Shown piece after piece: positions 34,501 through 41,856 of a DNA stretch of 64,000 bases; positions within the stretch are counted from its first letter, which is position 1; each line of letters opens with the position of its first letter. Location of the stretch: contig DATNNM010000003.1 of the NCBI GenBank assembly GCA_035601835.1, positions 124,001-188,000 of the forward strand, given 5' to 3'. The notes under the pieces are model-generated. The model was not told the origin of the DNA, made no database searches, and saw only the letters and a program-made list of their open reading frames with translations. A program made the position numbers and the translations under genes. This stretch comes from Candidatus Tumulicola sp. (GTDB lineage Bacteria; Vulcanimicrobiota; Vulcanimicrobiia; Eremiobacterales; Eremiobacteraceae).

Positions 34501-35107
34501 GCTGGGAGGCGTCAATCTCAACGCGCTGGAGGATCAGGCCGCGCTGGTCGAGCGCCGCGACTTCTTGCGCCATCAGCTGATCGACCTCGAGGAGGCGCGC
34601 AAGAGCATCTTATCGGTGATCGCCGACATCGACGCCGAATCGGTGCGCCAGTTCAACAGCGTCTTCGAAAAAGTCGCCGAGGCCTTCGGCGAGATGTTTG
34701 GGCGCTTGTTCAGCGGCGGCGTCGGCAAGATATGGCTCGCGCAGTCCGAGGACCCGGCCCTCGCCGGCGTCGAGATCGCCGCGCAGCCGCCCGGCAAGAA
34801 GATGCAAAGTCTGAACGCCCTCTCCGGCGGCGAGCGCGCACTGACGGCTGTGGCGCTGATCTTTGCGATTTTGAAGGTGCGCCCAAGCCCGTTTTACATC
34901 TTCGACGAGATCGACGCCGCGCTCGACGAGGCCAACATCGGCCGCTTCGGCGCGGTGCTGGCGGAATTCGCAAGCCGCGCGCAGATCGTGATCATCACGC
35001 ATAACAAGGCGACCATGACGCTCGCCGACCGCATCTACGGCGTCACCATGGGCGAACCGGGGGTCTCCAGCCTGCTTTCGCTCGCGCTGGAGCAGGTGGG
35101 TGCCTGA
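31556..35107 (+). CDS. smc: chromosome segregation protein SMC, apparent ATC start
   Basis: Condensin ATPase. Walker A VVGPNGSGKSNLVDAVRW, then long coiled-coil arms around a hinge (about residues 500-660, GRPGSVQAVLDARSAKRLRGIAG onward). The C-terminal head has LNALSGGERALTAVALIFAI and FYIFDEIDAALDE. The family opening is [M]YLKSI-LFGFKTFAERT; here the matching codons are ATC TAC CTA AAG from 31556. No ATG, GTG or TTG is in frame upstream, and the next one (GTG 31640) would remove the first strand of the head. GAGG lies nine bases before the ATC. From ATC the length is 1183, standard for SMC. Confidence 0.93.
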   Translation: MYLKSIDLFGFKTFAERTRLVFEPGISAVVGPNGSGKSNLVDAVRWTLGEQSAKQLRGSRMDEVIFAGNARRRPVGMAEVTLTFDNSDGALSTPFAEIAVTRRVYRNGEGEYFLNKSHVRLRDIMDLLLGTGLGPDASAIISQGEIDAILSAKPLARREVFEEVAGTSKYQARKQEAQRRLDQTETNALRINDVLMELERQVPAVEQQVRRAKRYQKVVGRLRDIEILSFLLKTQARRGERAGLAKTLGEEEAERADVERRRTQLEAEASRVRYEEYQASLALDERNAARSETAQALQEASSAQATAQARFEEMGRRCEALERDVDVAARASTAAEAEVATLVAQLAESRQRRDAAMHEVEQRSHAERTGAATWERAYARLREVEDRRAKAAARAAESEGALQAQNAVRDRAKATVAQLESDLATTREQLTAHGQRSEALANALADAHRALAAAADDLSLAQRAHTVATQALEEARADLESKRAAVAHSQARHDALQEFETSGHGRPGSVQAVLDARSAKRLRGIAGVVSELLDVDRQYAAAIDVALGPNAHALVTDTGENAQAAIAMLRSSRAGRATFVALDAVRQRELPLLEEARSRPGVIGLAADLVRCPSEARPAIEYLLGNVIVVDKLATALALGRAYAHASVVTVGGELVRDVAITGGSAEGEAGPLARRVAIADLAKALSEHQAIADAARDAVASAHRVLDEAAAARERAQQRRSEGFSARQDAAVGLERSKAEAEALARAGASFEEQLSDARVELGKAASEWQATERNAKTGRDAVAILEADRKKAAAESDALQNELTGLRERHRTAAADAAALVERVAQVGDDVEAARANVIDRRKAHEASASSLAQAKEEHSRSSKDAAATAGRRSEADSALAKIQSEADALRAKRDELAASARTLEERLSGEQQQGQERRLEFERHKMRLAEIDAELGVLQETFAQNPATPEECDDVAKRCAGYEGDADAEIRRLRDELARLGGVNLNALEDQAALVERRDFLRHQLIDLEEARKSILSVIADIDAESVRQFNSVFEKVAEAFGEMFGRLFSGGVGKIWLAQSEDPALAGVEIAAQPPGKKMQSLNALSGGERALTAVALIFAILKVRPSPFYIFDEIDAALDEANIGRFGAVLAEFASRAQIVIITHNKATMTLADRIYGVTMGEPGVSSLLSLALEQVGA

Positions 35108-36674
35108 CGCCGTAGCCCCCGTCGCGTTGCTCTCGCTCTCGGACCGGTCAGGCCTTGAGTCGCTCGCGCGCACGTTGGCGCGCCGCGGCTATCGGCTGAT
35201 AGCTACGAGCGGCACAGCGGCCGCCGTGCGCGCTTTCGGATTGACGTGCGAGGATATCGGCGACATCACGGGCTTTCCAACGTTGTTCGGCGGCCGGGTC
35301 AAGACGCTGCACCCGATCATCTTGGGCGGTGTGCTGGCGGACCCGCAAAGCGCCGAGCACGCGGCCGAGATGCGCGCGCACAAGATCCCGGCGATCTCCG
35401 TCGTCGCCGTGAGCCTGTATCCGTTCGAGAAGACCGTGACGAACGTGCGCGTGACCGATGCGGAAGCCGTCGAGCAGATCGACATCGGCGGCGTCACGCT
35501 GCTGCGCGCCGCCGCAAAGAATTTCGAGCGCGTAAGCGTCTTGAGCGATGCGGCAGCGTTCGAAGCGTTCGCGCGCGCCGCCGATGACGGCGGGCCGACG
35601 CTCGAACAGCGCCGACGCTGGGCAGCCACCGCATTCCGGCGCTGCGAAGACTACGATCGCGCGATCGCCCGCTACTTCAATGATCCGTCAAGTAGTGCCG
35701 GAGCTTTAGCTCCGGATGGCGGCCTCCATCTCGATCTTCCTCTCGCGGCCCGCGTGCGCTACGGCGAAAACCCGTGGGCGCTGGGGGCTTTTTTCGGCAC
35801 GATGGCGATGGAGCAGCTTTCCGGCAAGGAGCTATCATATAACAACTTGCTCGACGTCGACGCGTGCCTTAGACTGCTCGCGCCCATCGATGAGCCAAAG
35901 GGATTTCCGGCGGGCGTGCGCTCGCGCCGGCATGTACGCGGCGCGATCGTCAAGCACACCGTGCCGAGCGGCGTCGCCGCGCGCGACTCTGTCGCGCAAG
36001 CCTTAGCGGCCGCGCTCGGGGCGGATCCGATCTCCGCGTTCGGCGGCATCGTGGCATGCGATGCCGGCATCGACCTGGCGGCGGCGCAGCTGCTCAACTC
36101 GAGGTTCCTCGAAGTGATCGCCGCGCCCGGCTTCGATGCTGCGGCGCTGGAGCTGCTCGAGAAAAAGAAGAACTTGCGATTGCTGACCTTCGATCCGACG
36201 TTGCCGGCGCGGCTGCTCGCCGAGCCGAAATTGCGCTCGGCGCTTGGCGGACTGCTGGTCGAACGCCCCGATCCTGCGGCCGCGCCCGATGCGTGGCGCG
36301 TCGTCACCGAGGTCGAACCGACGCCGCCGCAGTGGCGCGACCTGCTCTTCGCATTCGCAGCGGTGCGCCAGGTCAAGTCCAATGCGGTGGTGGTGGCGGC
36401 GGACGAAGTGACGCTCGGCGTTTGCGGCGGGCAGACCAATCGCGTTGCCGCCGTCGAAATCGCATGTCAACGAGCCGGCGCGGCGGCGCGGGGCGCCACG
36501 CTCGCGACAGACGGGTTCTTTCCGTTCGCGGATGGCATCGATGCGGCGGCTCGCGCCGGCATCGCGGCCGTGGTCGCGCCGAGCGGTTCGATCCGCGACG
36601 AGGAAGTCATCGCAGCGGCGCGCAAGGCTGGCGTCGCCCTCGTTTTTTCGACGCGTCGCTACTTCTCGCACTAG
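35100..36674 (+). CDS. purH: bifunctional AICAR transformylase/IMP cyclohydrolase
   Basis: Last two steps of purine synthesis. The N-terminal IMP cyclohydrolase part has SDRSGLESLARTLARRG, TSGTAA, GGRVKTLHPIILGGVL and DIGGVTLLRAAAKN. The C-terminal transformylase part has RYGENP, LSGKELSYNNLLD and KHTVPSGVAA. 524 residues from GTG 35100, overlapping the smc stop. Oddities: the usual RYGENPHQ reads RYGENPWA, the usual KHxNPCG reads KHTVPSG, and the interdomain linker contains a palindromic insertion (35698-35715) encoding part of SSSAGALAPDGG. Confidence 0.94.
   Translation: MPDAVAPVALLSLSDRSGLESLARTLARRGYRLIATSGTAAAVRAFGLTCEDIGDITGFPTLFGGRVKTLHPIILGGVLADPQSAEHAAEMRAHKIPAISVVAVSLYPFEKTVTNVRVTDAEAVEQIDIGGVTLLRAAAKNFERVSVLSDAAAFEAFARAADDGGPTLEQRRRWAATAFRRCEDYDRAIARYFNDPSSSAGALAPDGGLHLDLPLAARVRYGENPWALGAFFGTMAMEQLSGKELSYNNLLDVDACLRLLAPIDEPKGFPAGVRSRRHVRGAIVKHTVPSGVAARDSVAQALAAALGADPISAFGGIVACDAGIDLAAAQLLNSRFLEVIAAPGFDAAALELLEKKKNLRLLTFDPTLPARLLAEPKLRSALGGLLVERPDPAAAPDAWRVVTEVEPTPPQWRDLLFAFAAVRQVKSNAVVVAADEVTLGVCGGQTNRVAAVEIACQRAGAAARGATLATDGFFPFADGIDAAARAGIAAVVAPSGSIRDEEVIAAARKAGVALVFSTRRYFSH
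35698..35715. repeat. TTTA-loop palindrome, copy 5, inside purH
   Basis: Perfect 7-bp stem CCGGAGC / GCTCCGG with loop TTTA, in frame within purH at about codons 200-206. It lies exactly in the linker between the cyclohydrolase and transformylase domains. It is preceded by GTAGTG, similar to the GTAGC leader of copies 2 and 4. Confidence 0.85.
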
Positions 36675-36680
36675 AGGATC

Positions 36681-37013
36681 ATGGCAAAAGCAAAACCCGC
36701 ACCGCGCGCCGTGGTCGCGTACGATTCGATAGCTGCGTCGATGACGAAAAAAGGCGGCGTCGAGGCGTCGCAGATGTTCGGCATGCCGACCCTCAAGGTG
36801 AAGGGCAAGGCGTTCGCCGGGCTTTTCAACGACGCGATGGTGTTCAAACTGAAAGGCGTGCATCACGCAGCGGCGCTGGCGTTGGCCGGCGCGAAGCTAT
36901 TCGATCCCATGGGCGGCAGGCCCATGAAAGAATGGGTGCAAGTGCCCATGAAACACGAAAGCGCGTGGGTCAAGTTGGCAGAGAGCGCGCGCGATTACGT
37001 GTCAAAAGGTTAG
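36681..37013 (+). CDS. TfoX N-terminal domain protein
   Basis: 110 residues. The core QMFGMPTLKVKGKAFAGLFNDAMVFKL and FDPMGGRPMKEWVQVP match the TfoX N-terminal domain family. These proteins are stand-alone relatives of the competence regulator TfoX, mostly without known function. It starts six bases after purH and ends ten bases before the selenoprotein gene, so the two may be co-transcribed. Confidence 0.8.
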   Translation: MAKAKPAPRAVVAYDSIAASMTKKGGVEASQMFGMPTLKVKGKAFAGLFNDAMVFKLKGVHHAAALALAGAKLFDPMGGRPMKEWVQVPMKHESAWVKLAESARDYVSKG

Positions 37014-37023
37014 GAGTCCGCTC

Positions 37024-37494
37024 GTGCTCGACGTCGAAGATCGCGCCCCTTCCATCGCAGTGCCGGATCAGAGCGGCAAACCGCGCACGCTCGGCGAGTT
37101 CGCCGGCGCGTGGCTGGTGCTGTGGTTCTATCCTAAGGACTTCACCAGCGGCTGAACCAACGAGGCGTCGCAGTTCCGCGACGCTTACCCGCAGTTCCAA
37201 GCCGCCGGCGCAGAAGTGATCGGCGTCAACCGCGATTCCGCAGAGTCGCACGCGAAGTTCCAGGGCGAACTCGCCCTCCCGTTCCCGCTGTTGGCCGACA
37301 CCGACGAGAAGTTGTGCAAAGCATTCGGGGTGCTCGTGGAGCGCGAGCACGAAGGCAAGAAGTTCATGGGCGTGCAGCGCTCGACGTTCCTGATCGATCA
37401 CACAGGCGTGATCCGCAAAGTGTGGCCGAAAGTAGACGTGACCGGGCACGCGGCCGACGTGCTCGCCACGCTGCTCCAACTCACAGCCGCTTAA
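37024..37494 (+). CDS. selenocysteine-containing peroxiredoxin (BCP/AhpC-TSA type)
   Basis: Thiol peroxidase-fold protein of 156 residues with TGA at codon 44 (37153-37155) read as selenocysteine. The context is WFYPKDFTSG-U-TNEASQFRD, where ordinary family members have FYPKDxTPGCT: the TGA replaces the peroxidatic cysteine. Upstream of the TGA the frame reads VLDVEDRAPSIAVPDQSGKP and downstream GAEVIGVNRDSAESHAKF through STFLIDHTGVIRKVWPKV, one continuous domain. AGGAG precedes the GTG start. A SECIS-like hairpin begins nine bases after the TGA. A Cys is also present in KLCKAFGV (residue 99), a possible resolving residue. Standard gene callers would report a truncated gene or pseudogene. Confidence 0.92.
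37165..37184 (+). promoter_or_regulatory. bacterial SECIS element candidate
   Basis: GCGTCGC / GCGACGC, a perfect 7-bp stem (37165-37171 with 37178-37184) with a 6-base apical loop AGTTCC. It begins nine bases downstream of the selenocysteine TGA. Position, stem length and a GU in the apical loop agree with bacterial SECIS elements recognised by SelB. The stem also encodes the conserved A-S-Q-F-R-D part of the protein, so part of the pairing could be coding coincidence. Confidence 0.8.
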
Positions 37495-38035
37495 GCGTGG
37501 CCGCCGAGAGCTCGTAGCGCAGTTCGCCGTCACGCAACGTCGCGTGTAAAGCGCCGCTGACGCGAACGCGCGTGCCCGCGGCTGCGAGCGCGATCGGCGA
37601 TGCCGGTGTCACGTCGAAGCCGACGTCGATCGCGTCGGCGGCGCAACAGGTCATGATGCGGCGCGATACAGCGGCGGATCGACCGCCGCGTGGCGGCGTC
37701 CATTCGCCGCTGACGCTGACGCGTTTGCCGAGGACGGAAGCCGGGTCACGATCGATTCTGTCGAGCAGCGCGAAGAGGTCACCGCCTGGATGTCTCCCTA
37801 CCGGTCTCGCGATGACCGGGCCCGCATTTTCAGGCGGCATTTGCGGAAGGGCGAGGCCGAGCGCGGCACCCGTGAAGAGCGCGATCAGGCTGCTCCGAGA
37901 CGCACGCACATGCATGGCGGCGACGATGCCCGCGGCCAGTATGAGAACGGCCGGCGGAAGCGCGATGAGCGCCGGAGCCGCGCCCGAGATGACCGACCCC
38001 AGCGCAACCCCTGCGACGAGCGGCCCGAGTTTCAT
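37481..38035 (-). CDS. YcgQ-like membrane protein (TIGR03943/DUF1980 type)
   Basis: 184 residues. Two or three N-terminal membrane helices (LVAGVALGSVISGAAPALIA, VLILAAGIVAAMHV, LIALFTGAALGLAL) precede a soluble domain with VLGKRVSVSGEWTPP and MTCCAADAIDVGFDV. The CCxAD-type motif is characteristic of this family. The ATG overlaps the stop of the partner permease gene. The pair is conserved as ycgR-ycgQ in other bacteria, with a suspected metal or thiol role. The 3' end overlaps the end of the convergent selenoprotein gene by 14 bases. Confidence 0.75.
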   Translation of the reverse strand: MKLGPLVAGVALGSVISGAAPALIALPPAVLILAAGIVAAMHVRASRSSLIALFTGAALGLALPQMPPENAGPVIARPVGRHPGGDLFALLDRIDRDPASVLGKRVSVSGEWTPPRGGRSAAVSRRIMTCCAADAIDVGFDVTPASPIALAAAGTRVRVSGALHATLRDGELRYELSAATLKRL

Positions 38036-38904
38036 CGAGCGATAATCGCCGCGAGGCAGCAGCCCGCCGCGCCCGCGATAGTTCCGAGCAGCGCAGGGGC
38101 GGCGCCGAAGCACCGCCCGAGCAGAGTGATCTGACGAACGTCGATGCATTGCGCCGCCACGATGAAGGTCGCGTGCGCCGCCGATGTCGACATCAGCGCG
38201 CGGGCCAGGATCGGGTCGGCGCTCGAGCACGGGGAGAGCAGCGCGCCGGCAAACGCCGCGAACCACGGCGAGGAGTGAGCCCGGAGCCAGTCCGGAAAAA
38301 AAGCCAAAACGGTGCCGCCCAAGACCGCGGCCAAGACCAGCGATTTCACACCGCTCCCGAAATGCTCGACAAGTGCGGGCTGCCCGACCTTAGTCTGGCA
38401 AGAAGCTTCAGTTGCTTTGAAGCGGGCGCGCCCGATCGCCCATGAAGTCGCGATCAGCAGCGACGCAGCAAGAGCGCCGCCCATGCGCGCGAGCGTGAGC
38501 CTGCCGCCGAGGATTTGATACGTGGTGAGCAGAGCGATCGGGTTGCAACAGCTTCCCCACACGATGAGCGCGCCTGCGACTGGAGGCGGCAGCGATCCCA
38601 ACGAGCGAGCAAATCCGTTCATGCTGCAGTCGCAGCCCGGCGCGATGGCAGCGAAGAGCGCGACTAATACGGAGCGGTGAGCCAGACGTTCGAACATGGC
38701 CGCCGCAATCGCGCCCACAAGGATATATGGAATGGCCTCCAGGACTATCGACCAAGCATACGTCCACGCGCGAGCCGCATCGGACCATGCGAGCGCCGTT
38801 GTGGCAGGCGACACGAAACACGCGCCGGCGATCGCACAAAGCAACGTCAGCCGGACTAAAGTCCGGCATACCACACCAACGTCCGGCAGACCAAATATCG
38901 TCAT
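38032..38904 (-). CDS. UPF0718/DUF318-family permease (YcgR/YraQ-like)
   Basis: 290 residues, about eight membrane helices. The family pattern is visible: EAIPYILVGAIAAAMFERL, PGCDCSMNGFARSL, GSCCNPIALLTTYQILGGRL and LLSPCSSADPILARALM, rich in Cys, Pro and Ser. Family members are putative two-half permeases. The start is uncertain: from ATG 38904 there is no Shine-Dalgarno, and the first 20 codons contain palindrome copy 6. A start at the TTG around residue 21 is possible. It is divergent from hisS. Confidence 0.8.
   Translation of the reverse strand: MTIFGLPDVGVVCRTLVRLTLLCAIAGACFVSPATTALAWSDAARAWTYAWSIVLEAIPYILVGAIAAAMFERLAHRSVLVALFAAIAPGCDCSMNGFARSLGSLPPPVAGALIVWGSCCNPIALLTTYQILGGRLTLARMGGALAASLLIATSWAIGRARFKATEASCQTKVGQPALVEHFGSGVKSLVLAAVLGGTVLAFFPDWLRAHSSPWFAAFAGALLSPCSSADPILARALMSTSAAHATFIVAAQCIDVRQITLLGRCFGAAPALLGTIAGAAGCCLAAIIAR
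38850..38867. repeat. TTTA-loop palindrome, copy 6
   Basis: GCCGGAC / GTCCGGC with loop TAAA on the plus strand (TTTA on the minus strand). It falls in the first codons of the permease frame, encoding CRTLVR, or in its leader if a later start is used. A partial copy, GTCCGGCA, follows at 38881. Confidence 0.8.
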
Positions 38905-38916
38905 CAGAGGAGGGAT

Positions 38917-40197
38917 GTGAAGGACCTCAAGGCGCCGCGCGGCACCTTCGACATACTCCCCGCGCAAGCTCGCCTTTGGCAAGCCCTCGAGCGCATCGTC
39001 GACGACGTTTGCGCTCGCTTCGGCTATGGTGAGATCCGGACGCCGATCTTCGAATCGACCGATGTTTTCGTGCGCACGCTCGGCGAGGGAACCGACGTCG
39101 TCTCGAAGGAGATGTACACATTCACGGACCGCGGCGACCGCAGCATCACGCTGCGTCCGGAACTCACGGCGCCGGTGGTGCGAGCGGCGCTCGAGCACAA
39201 TCTCCTGCAGAATCTGCCGTTGAAGCTGTACTATCGCGGACCGATCTTCCGCTACGAACGCCCGCAGAAGGGGCGCTTCCGCCAATCGCACCAATGGGGC
39301 GTCGAATGTTTTGGCGTCGCGGGGCCAGAGGCCGACGCAGAGATCATCGCGATCGGACTCGCGGTGTTGCGCGGCGCCGGCGTGTTCGAGTATCGCGTTG
39401 AGATCAATTCGATGGGCTGCGACGCGTGCCGCCCGCGCTATCGCGACGCGTTGATCTCCTATTTTCGCGGTCGGGCAGGCGAATTGAGCGAGATCAGCCG
39501 CCAACGCCTGGAAAAGAATCCCTTGCGCATACTCGATTCGAAGGACGAGGCCGATCGCAAAGTCGTGGACGGCGCTCCGGATATCGCCGGCTTCTGGTGC
39601 AAGGAGTGTCGCGAGCACTTCGAACGGACGTTGTTCATCCTCGCGGCGATCGGCGAAACGGCGATCGAACGCAACCCGAAGATCGTCCGCGGCTTCGACT
39701 ACTACACGCGCACCGTCTTCGAGATCACGACCAATGTGCTCGGCGCGCAAAACGCCGTGTGCGGCGGCGGCCGCTACGACAACCTCGTCGCAGATATGGG
39801 CGGTCCGCCGACTGCCGGTGTCGGACTGGCCATGGGAATGGAGCGCCTGCTCCTCTTGGCAGAAGCGAGCGGCAGCGCTGCGCATCTGGCAAGCCCGCCC
39901 GGTATCGAGGTCGCCTTCGTTCCGGTGGACGCGGAAGACGCGTTGCTGCTCTTGCCGGTCATGCATCACCTTCGCGCGCGGGGCGTCGCAGCGGACATGG
40001 ATTACACTCGCCGCAAACTCGAAAAGCAACTTCGCAACGCGGCCGAACGCGGTGCGAAGCTCGCGGTCATCGCGGGAAGCAACGAGCGCGCCGCCGGCGA
40101 AGTGACCATTCAAGACCTGAACACGCGGGAGCGCCGATCGGTCAAGCTCTCCGCGGCGCAAAGCGAGGTCATACGCATGCTCGGCAAGGAAGCCTAA
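38917..40197 (+). CDS. hisS: histidyl-tRNA synthetase
   Basis: Class II synthetase charging tRNA-His. APRGTFDILP and the motif 1 region start the protein. Motif 2 is YYRGPIFRYERPQKGRFRQSHQWGVECFG, and the His A/B motifs are RGFDYYTRTVFEI and GGGRYDNLV. Motif 3 lies in GVGLAMGMERLLLL, and an anticodon-binding domain closes the 426 residues. GTG 38917 is preceded by GAGGAGGG at proper distance. Confidence 0.97.
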   Translation: MKDLKAPRGTFDILPAQARLWQALERIVDDVCARFGYGEIRTPIFESTDVFVRTLGEGTDVVSKEMYTFTDRGDRSITLRPELTAPVVRAALEHNLLQNLPLKLYYRGPIFRYERPQKGRFRQSHQWGVECFGVAGPEADAEIIAIGLAVLRGAGVFEYRVEINSMGCDACRPRYRDALISYFRGRAGELSEISRQRLEKNPLRILDSKDEADRKVVDGAPDIAGFWCKECREHFERTLFILAAIGETAIERNPKIVRGFDYYTRTVFEITTNVLGAQNAVCGGGRYDNLVADMGGPPTAGVGLAMGMERLLLLAEASGSAAHLASPPGIEVAFVPVDAEDALLLLPVMHHLRARGVAADMDYTRRKLEKQLRNAAERGAKLAVIAGSNERAAGEVTIQDLNTRERRSVKLSAAQSEVIRMLGKEA

Positions 40198-40205
40198 GAG
40201 ACGCG

Positions 40206-40649
40206 ATGGATCTCAACAAGAAGATCCTGGACCAACTCGTCGAGCTGATGCAGCGCGACGGGCTTGACCGTCTGCGCGTGCGCGTGGGCGACCTCGATCT
40301 CGACCTTCGCATGTCGCTGCCGCACGCGGCTGAATCCTCGGGTTCGGCGGCCGCCAGCGCGAGCGCCGCCGGGTCGCAACACGCGACGAAAACCGACGAA
40401 GCGCCGCCGGGCGTGCGCAAAGTTCTCGCGCCGCTCGTCGGCGTTTTCTATCGCGCGCCCGCACCCAGTGCAAAACTGTTCGTCGAAAACGGCGACAGCG
40501 TTTCCGCAGGCCAGGTTTTGTGCATCCTGGAAGCGATGAAGCTGATGAATGAGATCGTGAGCGAGTACGACGGCACCGTGGTCAAGGTCTGCGCCAAGGA
40601 CGGCGAGTTGGTGTCGCTGCATCAGGAGCTGTTTTGGATCGGGAGCTGA
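40206..40649 (+). CDS. accB: biotin carboxyl carrier protein of acetyl-CoA carboxylase
   Basis: 147 residues. The N-terminal helix MDLNKKILDQLVELMQRDGL is typical of AccB. An Ala/Ser-rich linker (about 40-58) is followed by the biotinyl domain with the biotinylated Lys112 in LEAMKLMNE. Unusually, accC does not follow: the next gene is gmhA, overlapping by 16 bases. Biotin carboxylase must be encoded elsewhere. It places fatty-acid synthesis and LPS heptose genes on one transcript. Confidence 0.95.
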   Translation: MDLNKKILDQLVELMQRDGLDRLRVRVGDLDLDLRMSLPHAAESSGSAAASASAAGSQHATKTDEAPPGVRKVLAPLVGVFYRAPAPSAKLFVENGDSVSAGQVLCILEAMKLMNEIVSEYDGTVVKVCAKDGELVSLHQELFWIGS

Positions 40650-41227
40650 ACGCGCCGCAACGGACTAAACGATTCGAAGACTGCCTCGCCGAACGCGCCG
40701 ACCTGTGGTTCGGCACCGATTACGGGGACGCGGTCAGGCTATGTGTGGACGCGATCGTGCGCTGCCTGCGCTCGAAAGGAACGGTCTACTTCTTCGGCAA
40801 CGGCGGCAGCGCCGCGCAAGCCCAGCACCTCGCCGCCGAACTCACGGGACGCTTCATGCTGGAGCGCCCGGGATGGGCAGGCCTCGCCCTTTCTACCGAC
40901 ACCTCGGCGATCACCGCGATCGCGAACGATTACGGTTTCGAGCAGATCTTCGCGCGCCAGCTCGAGGGGTTGGCACGCAAGGGTGACGTCGCCATGGGCA
41001 TCACCACCTCCGGCGCATCGCCGAACGTGCTCGCAGGCATGAAGATGGCTCGCCACAAGGGCGCCACGACCCTCGCCCTGACCGGCAACGGCGGCGGCCC
41101 GATCGTCGGGCTGGCGGACATCGCGATCGTCGGACCGAGCGGTCCGGCATGGAAAGTCCAGGAAGTGCAGTTCGCCTTAGGCCACATCATCTGCGAACTG
41201 GTGGAGCTGGCTCTGGTCGCTTCGTGA
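40634..41227 (+). CDS. gmhA: sedoheptulose-7-phosphate isomerase GmhA
   Basis: First step of ADP-heptose synthesis, giving D-glycero-D-manno-heptose 7-phosphate. It is an SIS-fold enzyme: YFFGNGGSAAQAQHLAAEL, ITTSGASPNVL, and ALGHIICELVE with the catalytic His. The Glu in AAELTGRF is the other catalytic residue. 197 residues from TTG 40634, which lies inside the end of accB; no better start exists. Confidence 0.94.
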   Translation: MDRELNAPQRTKRFEDCLAERADLWFGTDYGDAVRLCVDAIVRCLRSKGTVYFFGNGGSAAQAQHLAAELTGRFMLERPGWAGLALSTDTSAITAIANDYGFEQIFARQLEGLARKGDVAMGITTSGASPNVLAGMKMARHKGATTLALTGNGGGPIVGLADIAIVGPSGPAWKVQEVQFALGHIICELVELALVAS

Positions 41228-41856
41228 CCCAGAACGCCCCCGCGCCTTCACGCCGCGCCGTATTCTTGGATCGCGACGGCACGCTGAACGTCGACAAACG
41301 CTTTGTCGGATCGCCCGACGACGTCGAACTCGCGCCCGGCGCGGCAAACGGAGCTCGCGCGCTCACCGATGCGGGCTTTTTGCTGATCGTCGCTTCGAAC
41401 CAATCGGGCATCGCGCGCGGGATGTTCACGGACCGGCAGGCCGACGCGGTGGACGCGCGCGTGAGCGAGCTGCTCGCCGCGCAGGGCGCGACGATCGCCG
41501 CATTCTATCGTTGCCCGCATTTGCCCGACGCGCCGCTGCCGGCATACGCCCGCGATTGTCCCTGCCGCAAACCCAAACCCGGCATGCTGCTCCAGGCCGC
41601 AGCCGAGTGGCGCATCGATCTCGCGCAGTCGTGGGTGGTCGGCGACCGCGCTCGCGACATCGCAGCCGGCCGCGCAGCCGGTTGTCGCGCCGTCTCGGTC
41701 ATCGGTTCGCCGCCGCACGAGCCGCCGGAAGATTTCAAGGCCGCGCCGCCGGATCACGCCGCGCAGGACCTAGGCGACGCCGCGCGTTTCATCATCGCCC
41801 ACGCGCAGGATGCTGGAGCGTTCCGACCGAGGCCTGGAGAAGAAGGCCCTCGTTGA
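41224..41856 (+). CDS. gmhB: D-glycero-D-manno-heptose-1,7-bisphosphate 7-phosphatase GmhB
   Basis: HAD-type phosphatase of 210 residues removing the 7-phosphate. The nucleophile motif is VFLDRDGTLN (about 14-23), followed by VASNQSGIARGMF and the zinc loop with C-P-H-L...C-P-C (YRCPHLPD ... DCPCRKPKPGML). The final acidic motif is WVVGDRARDIAAGRAAG. GTG 41224 overlaps the gmhA stop, and the stop overlaps the rfaE1 start (TTGA). Confidence 0.94.
   Translation: MTQNAPAPSRRAVFLDRDGTLNVDKRFVGSPDDVELAPGAANGARALTDAGFLLIVASNQSGIARGMFTDRQADAVDARVSELLAAQGATIAAFYRCPHLPDAPLPAYARDCPCRKPKPGMLLQAAAEWRIDLAQSWVVGDRARDIAAGRAAGCRAVSVIGSPPHEPPEDFKAAPPDHAAQDLGDAARFIIAHAQDAGAFRPRPGEEGPR

Noticed and set aside
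37153-37155. Reading the peroxiredoxin TGA as a nonsense mutation (pseudogene)
   Set aside because: The TGA is exactly at the peroxidatic Cys codon, the rest of the gene is intact, and a SECIS-like hairpin follows. Selenocysteine is the simpler explanation.
38905-40161. N-terminal 420 codons of the long minus-strand frame containing the permease
   Set aside because: This part is antisense to hisS and lacks family features. Only the last 290 residues are a real membrane protein.
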